Assembly: GCA_014155875.1 (NCBI GenBank)
Contig: JACEFZ010013490.1
Coordinates: 124,001-188,000 of the forward strand
Direction of reading: 5' to 3'
Source: Cepaea nemoralis
Taxonomy: Eukaryota; Mollusca; Gastropoda; Stylommatophora; Helicidae
Length of the DNA stretch: 64,000 nucleotides
Below the pieces are notes generated by a model that worked only from the letters and a program-made list of their open reading frames with translations, ran no database searches and was not told the DNA's origin. Shown here one piece after another: positions 58,046 through 64,000 of the stretch. Both the position numbers and the translations under genes were made by a program. How positions within the stretch are numbered: position 1 is the stretch's first letter; the number at the start of each line of letters is the position of its first letter.

Positions 58046-59345
58046 AGGGATAAGAGGGATTCCCGGATGAGAGAGCCTAGCCGTTACTCGTCCTCTGCTG
58101 CATGGAGGTAAGGTGGTGAGCCGGCAGTACATGTAGCCTACCTCGAGAGCGCTACTAAAGGTGGAAAAGCGTCCCAATTGCAAGTAGCGGTTACAATGCA
58201 AGTATGTACTACAGCCAACTGAGTGAGCGTAGACAAAGTTGGAAAAACTTCTCATAAACACGAAATGGAACGCTTAGCTAGCGAATCCATTACTTGAAAG
58301 TCCGAAGTGAAAAACTGCAGAGTGAATGTCAACTGCAGACTAAGGTAGAAAAACGTCTCAGTTGCACGAAATGGAACGCATGGATAGCGAATGAATTACG
58401 TGGAATTCTGAAGCGAAAGCTTGCTGAGTGAATGTCGTCTGCAGACTGACCGTTACTGGTCTGTGCGGGGAGCGGCCAGGGGCGAACGAAATGCCCAACA
58501 CATGGAAGTGAGGAATTAAAGCAGCCATGAGCAGGACGTGACGATTCATAGGGTGAGCCCAGTCTGAGAGCACTATGTGCCGGCTCTGCAATTATGGAAG
58601 CCTCCTTGGAAAGTGGGGAATACCCGTGGACTGTCCCTGCATTCCATTGAGGACTGACTGCAAAGTCATTAGCCCTTCTAACTTGACCAGCAGAGATGTG
58701 GACGACACCACAACAAAATGTCCCTCGAAACATTCAGGAAGGTCCAACCTGATTAAAACATGCCCGCAGAAGTCGGGCGTGCCGGTCTAATGGTGCAAAT
58801 AAATTTGCCCAATGCATAAACGTCCGAGTGAAATGTCCCTCGTGCCCGGAACAAGTCTGACTATCATGTATTTTGGCCGGAACAGCTCTGACGATCTAGT
58901 TTTCCCGGCACAGCATCCGTACACGTCCGAACCGAAAGCTCGCTGAGTGGAAGTCGACTGCAGACTGACCGTTCCTGATTTGTGCGGGGCGAATGAAATG
59001 CTCAATACATGGAAGTGAGGAATTAAAGCCATGTGCAGGACGTGGCGATTCCTAAGGTGAGCCCAGCACCAGAACGCTATGTGCCGGCTCTGCAATTATG
59101 GAAGCCACCCTGGATGGCAGTAAATGCCATGGACCGCTCCTGCCTTCCCTTGCTGGCTGACCGTGAAGTACTCGACTGTTCTAACATGATCAGCTGGGAT
59201 GTGGACGGCACCACAACAGTGAGAGTCCCCCAGGATTGCTAACCTGAATAAAAAATGCACGCTAAAGTCGGATGTGTTGGCCTAAGGGTCTCGGCCCAAC
59301 GGTACCTAACTTAGACACACCGGAATTACATCTGAGAAAACACTC
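58046..59345. repeat. Composite repeat with a diverged direct duplication and (GAA)n tail
   Basis: A unit of about 370 bases is present at about 58420-58790 and 58935-59280. Both copies contain CTGCAGACTGACCGTT, CATGGAAGTGAGGAATTAAA, ATGTGCCGGCTCTGCAATTA and GATGTGGACG. Shorter related phrases (GCACGAAATGGAACGC) occur twice earlier (58255-58380). No open frame is convincing. It may be part of a retroelement of unknown type. It begins where hAT similarity ends. Confidence 0.6.
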
Positions 59346-59453
59346 CGGATAAACGAAGAAGAAGAAGAAGAAGAAGAAGAAGAAGAAGAAGAAGAAGAAG
59401 AAGAAGAAGAAGAAGAAGAAGAAGAAGAAGAAGAAGAAGAAGAAGAAGAAGAA
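59346..59453. repeat. (GAA)n microsatellite
   Basis: About 108 bases of GAA triplets, joined to the (AATCA)n-type end of LINE D. Confidence 0.96.
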
Positions 59454-59659
59454 ATCAAATCAAATCAAATCAAATCAACTTTATTAGGGTCACAAATTGG
59501 GCGCGCAGGCCCGTCTTACATTCGGCCCTTCCAATCACTCGTCTTTCGTTCATCAAGAGCATTATACATTTGCATAGGAAGAAAAATAAACATTGTGAAA
59601 TGAATGTTGTAAACATAAACAAGGCTAATTACCATGGTATGAAGCCCATCTCCCACCTA

Positions 59660-61320
59660 TCCATACATCACCCCACCCACACAACACCCCCACCTACCCA
59701 CACACATGCGCACCAAGGGACACATACACACCCCCACCTACCGACACACACGCACACCAAGGGACACATACATACCCCACCAACCGACCCATCCCCCTCC
59801 CGCACATCCCCCACCCACACACACTGCCCTCACCTGATCCCCCAACCAAAACACACTCGCCACCCACAAACATTCCCCCACCAACCCACACATCCCACGC
59901 CCATCCACATTCTACCCCACACATCCTCTCCCCACCCAACACCTCAAACCACCCTTCCCCCAGCCACATCTCCATCGACAACATATTCCCCACCAACCCA
60001 CACATCGCACATCCACTCACACATCCCCAAACCATACACACACATCCCCACCAACTGACATGTCCCTACCCCCCCCCCCCCCACACACACACATCTCCCT
60101 AACCACCCATACATCCCCAATCCACTCACACACACACCACCACCCACACATACAACTTCCACCCACCCACACATGCCTTAACCTAATCCCCCACCACACA
60201 ATCCCCCACCCGCACATCACATACACCCCCTACCACGCACTATTCCCAACCCACGCACCACACACACACATATCCCTCACCAACACATCCCCACTTACAC
60301 ACCACACACATATCCCCCACCCAGATACCACAAAATAATCCCACCCACACCCACACAGATACCCTTACCCATCCACCCCACATACCCCCACTCACACACC
60401 ACAAAAATCCCCCACCCACACACACATACCTCACCCACACAATATCACCAACCAACACACCACACACCTCTCCCCACCCACACACACATTCCCTACCCGT
60501 CCACCAACACACACTCACTCACACATCCTCCACTACGCACCCACACACCCCCACCAACCCACTCCCAACCAAACATCTCTCGATCACAATACCCCTACCC
60601 CCACACACATCCTCCACCCACTCACACATCCCACCCCGACACATACAACTCCCTCACCCACCTACACATCCCTAAGCCACTCACACACCCCCACCCACAC
60701 ATTCCCCATCCACATACACACATCTCCCACCCACACTCCCCCACATACTTCCCCCAACCACCACAATCCCCTGCTCACCCACACATATACCCCACCCATA
60801 CGCACATTCCCCACACCCATCACACACATCCCCCACACCACACACTATCCTCCACCCATACCACCACAAACATACCCTCCACCCACACATCATTCACACA
60901 TCCCCCACCAACACACTGCACACATATCTCAAACCCACACACCATACACTTCTCCCCACCCGCCCTTCCATCCCAAATCCACCCAACACAATCCCCTACC
61001 CACACAACCCCGCCTCCCACACATACTTCCTCAAACCATCCACACATCTCCACCCACATAAACACACATCCCCTGCATCCGTCCCATACACATATCCTCC
61101 ACCCATACACACATCCCCCACACCCATTCCAACACCCGTACTTTCACCCCCACACATCCATCCACACATCCCACCAACACCCACAAATACCACTACCCAC
61201 CAAAACCCACACACCCCAACCCATCTAAATGCATACCCCCACCCACACACCCCCCACCCACACATATCCCCACACTCACACACATCCCCACATACACTCA
61301 CACTTCCTCACATCTAGACA
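59660..61320. repeat. CA/CCC-rich low-complexity block
   Basis: The plus strand is almost free of G and made of phrases like CCCACCCACACACA. Long open frames on either strand are composition artefacts. Confidence 0.9.
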
Positions 61321-61479
61321 CATACAAAAAGTCTCACGTTAGTATTGAAACTAGTATGAACAAACTCCCACACTTTACTCACACACATACACTGACACTT
61401 GTCATGAGCAGTCTCATAAAAATGTTAAACATGGAGAAAAATGTGTACATAAAATGTATGTGACGTAAAAATAGTGATG

Positions 61480-61480
<1 letters not shown>

Positions 61481-61573
<93 letters not shown>

Positions 61574-61946
61574 ACACATTCACTCTCACGCTCACACATT
61601 CACTCTTCCGCTCATTCATTCACTCTCACGCATTCACTCTCCCGCTCATTCACTCTCACGCTCACTCATTCACTCTCCCGCTCACTCATTCACTTTCCCG
61701 TTCACTCATTTACTCTCCCGCTCACTCATTCACTCTCCCGCTCACTCATTCACTCTCACGCTCACTCGTTCTGTCTCTCATTCACACTCACTGACTCACT
61801 CACTCAAACTACAGTAATGAACATGAGTTAATATTATGCATAATAAAATCAAATGGTATTTAACTGATAATATGACAGATGAGAATACACAAACATATGG
61901 ATTCGCGTGTTACATAACATGCGTGTTACATGACATGCATCTGCTC

Positions 61947-62007
<61 letters not shown>

Positions 62008-62328
62008 CTTTCATATACACACACACACACGCATGCGCGCGCTCACACACACACACACATTAACACATCAACTCTCCCACTGTCTCACTCTCTAACACAC
62101 AATCCTTCACACACACACTCACTCTCTCAATCACACTCTCTCACACATACACATACACATGAACGCATGCACGCACGCATACACTCCCTCACTCACTCTC
62201 ACACATACACGTACGAATGCATGCACTGACACATTCCCCCACCATTTCTCGCTCAATCACTCTCTCCACACACACACGCATGCACGTGCGCACACACGCA
62301 TTCACTCTCTCCCTCTCACTGACACCCA

Positions 62329-62419
<91 letters not shown>
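61481..62419. repeat. CT runs, CA runs and 20-bp CTCACTCATTCACTCTCCCG repeat
   Basis: Three CT microsatellites (61481-61552 with breaks, 61952-62002 and 62331-62419), CA runs beside each, and about eight units of a 20-bp repeat at about 61590-61770. Confidence 0.9.
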
Positions 62420-62422
<3 letters not shown>

Positions 62423-62509
62423 CCCACACGCACACACATGTATAGTGAACAATTATAGTTAAACAATTATAATGAACAATTATACTGAACAATTATACCA
62501 GTAAATGAA

Positions 62510-64000
62510 TTATGGTGGCATATAGTCGGTATGGATTAAGTATTGAAAGAGTTTTCGGTTAAATGTGTAGGGACTCATTGGAGTTTTCAGATCTGGAGGC
62601 AGATCATTCCATAAGTGAGCACCAGAATAGGCGAAACATGTTTTGTATAGGTCCAATCTAGGCTTTGAGACATGTAACAAATTTAGGCGCTTGCTGTTCA
62701 TTGCATTAGATTGAATCAGCGGCAGAAGATACTCTGGGGTATTTTGAGATATAATTTTATTCACTAATTTGGCTTTGTTGAAAAGGAAGCGCTTTTGTAG
62801 TGGTAGAAGTCTTAGATGACTGTACAAATTATTACTTTCAACGTGCTTTATGTCAGAAACCAGACGAATAGCGCGGTTTTGTAGAGAACATAGTCGTTTT
62901 AAATTAGATTTAGGGCAACCATCCCAAACTGTGGAACAGTAATCGAGATGTGATTGGATATAGCATGTATAGAATATTTTTCGTGTGCTTTCGTCCAGGA
63001 AGTGCTGAATTTTAGCAAGTTGGTAAACTTTTTGTGCTATTTTCTTGGTAAGAGCGTGAACATGAGAGCTCCAGTTCAAATGGCTGTCTATTAAAAGCCC
63101 TAGTGTTTTATGTTCAGTCACATTAACTATAGGTAACGTGCCCATGCGGAGTTCGAGCGGTGATCCAGTTATGGCTAGTGTCTGTAGTTTTTGTCTGGTC
63201 GTTATTAGCATGGATTTGGTTTTGTCGATGTTAATTTGCATGCGGTTTTCATTGCTCCATCTAGTAAGATTATCAAGTTCCTTTTGTAAAGAATTCTCTA
63301 ATTCACTACGGTTTTCTTGACTAGTATATATAGTACAGTCGTCTGCGAATAGATCACAAGTTGTATTGATATATAAAGGAAGATCATTAATATAAACTGC
63401 AAAAGCAGCGGACCTAGTATTGAGCCCTGAGGCACACCAATATTAAGCTGTGTGGGTCTTGATAGACAGTTGTTGAAGGACACGACTTGTTGCCTGTCGG
63501 ATAGAAATGACGTAATTATGTTCACCATGTTGGTGCTTGTCTTCATTTGCTTTAGTTTTCTAATTAAAATATCGTGATCTACCATATCAAAAGCTTTTTT
63601 AAAGTCTACAAACACCGCTCCACAAATTCTACCGTTGTTGATGTTTAAGTGCCAGTTATCGGTCATTTTTGTTAGAGCACTATGGCAAGAATATTTAGGT
63701 CGAAACCAGATTGACTGTTAATTATTAGATCATTGTTAATTAAATGGTGTAACGTTATTTTATGAATGTGTTTTTCTAGTGGTTTTGATAGCGACGATAG
63801 TAAGGAAATAGGTCTATAATTACCCAAAACGCTATTATCGATTGAGCCATTTTTAATAAGCGGAAACACTTTAGCAATTTTAATGCAGATGGAAAGTAGT
63901 TTTGGCCAGGCACTGGTTATATATGACGTTAAGGACTCGCTAATGACTGGTGCAGCACAACGAAGAATTCTATTACTGATACCATCTAGGCCGTGTGAGT
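62510..64000 (-). pseudogene. LINE D reverse transcriptase, nearly intact, runs off the window
   Basis: The minus strand encodes a CR1/jockey-like non-LTR reverse transcriptase entering from beyond 64000. Motifs in order are GLDGISNRIL (63985 onward), AKVFPLIKNGS, NYRPISLLSSLSKPLEK, FVDFKKAFDMVDH, GVPQGSILGPLL, an intact FADD catalytic box (about 63335) and a C-terminal region with LDYCSTVWDGC and LQNRAIRLV, to a TAA at 62510-62512. Two one-base frameshifts are visible, near 63703 (after SQSGF) and near 63400 (after LGPLL). Otherwise the frame is clean, so the copy is fairly young. The stop is followed by the long 3' UTR described separately. Confidence 0.88.

Larger units (their letters stand above)
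59454..62509 (-). mobile_element. 3' UTR and tail of LINE D, expanded with low-complexity DNA
   Basis: On the minus strand the LINE ends in AATAAAGTTGATTTGATTTG-type repeats (plus-strand AATCAAATCAAATC at 59453-59476). The last 90 bases match the short copy at 38076-38165, which identifies the true 3' end. Between this and the stop codon at 62510 lie about 1.7 kb of CCCACACA-rich sequence (59660-61320), CT runs (61481-61552, 61952-62002, 62331-62419) and a CTCACTCATTCACTCTCCCG repeat (about 61610-61770). No further genes are seen. That all of this belongs to one insertion is an inference from the matching ends. Confidence 0.6.

Noticed and set aside
59694..61301. Long Val/Gly/Cys/Trp-rich minus-strand frames
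   Set aside because: They are artefacts of the nearly G-free plus strand (CCCACACA-rich), which leaves few stops on either strand.

Overview
This window is repeat-dominated eukaryotic DNA from an animal genome, probably an invertebrate. The evidence is long minisatellites, many microsatellites, a spliced Ras-like exon, and LINE, Penelope, hAT, Helitron and gypsy-type elements. A lophotrochozoan such as a mollusc is my best guess from the element mix, but nothing in the sequence proves it. There are no bacterial-style operons, rRNAs or recognisable tRNAs.

Layout. Positions 1-12655 are one 29-bp satellite (about 436 units) that begins outside the window. From 13 to 43 kb there is a chain of unrelated minisatellites (units of 29, 52, 26, 17, 29, 48, 54 and 30 bp), several of them split by insertions. 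LINE A sits in the 52-bp array, a 2.05-kb non-autonomous Helitron in the second array with clear 29-bp units near 24.4 kb, and LINE C in the 30-bp array. The largest coding-looking array is a 54-bp satellite (28.3-35.5 kb) whose reverse strand stays open as an 18-residue repeat. Two traces of host genes are visible on the minus strand: a first coding exon of a Ras-like small GTPase (24646-24733), and a 3' terminal exon with a membrane segment, broken by a 23-bp tandem duplication (18381-18706).

From 43 to 64 kb the window is nested transposons. In order these are a 5'-truncated LINE with RNase H, and a decayed gypsy-type LTR element (gag, zinc knuckles, protease, start of integrase, no reverse transcriptase) whose two LTRs share only about 210 bp. 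Next comes a dead hAT transposon split by a 6.4-kb Penelope-like insertion with a 12-bp target-site duplication. A composite repeat follows, then a LINE (D) whose 3' UTR is swollen by about 3 kb of CA/CT-rich sequence.

The most interesting system is the Penelope cluster (51018-57411). It contains two apparently identical 833-codon copies in direct tandem, a partial copy upstream and an inverted partial copy. Each junction carries a hammerhead-ribozyme-like motif. The predicted self-cleavage site falls 29 nt downstream of the only plausible ATG, inside the reading frame, so self-cleavage and translation of the same RNA would conflict unless the upstream tandem copy supplies the uncut start. 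This is a sequence-level inference; activity is untested.
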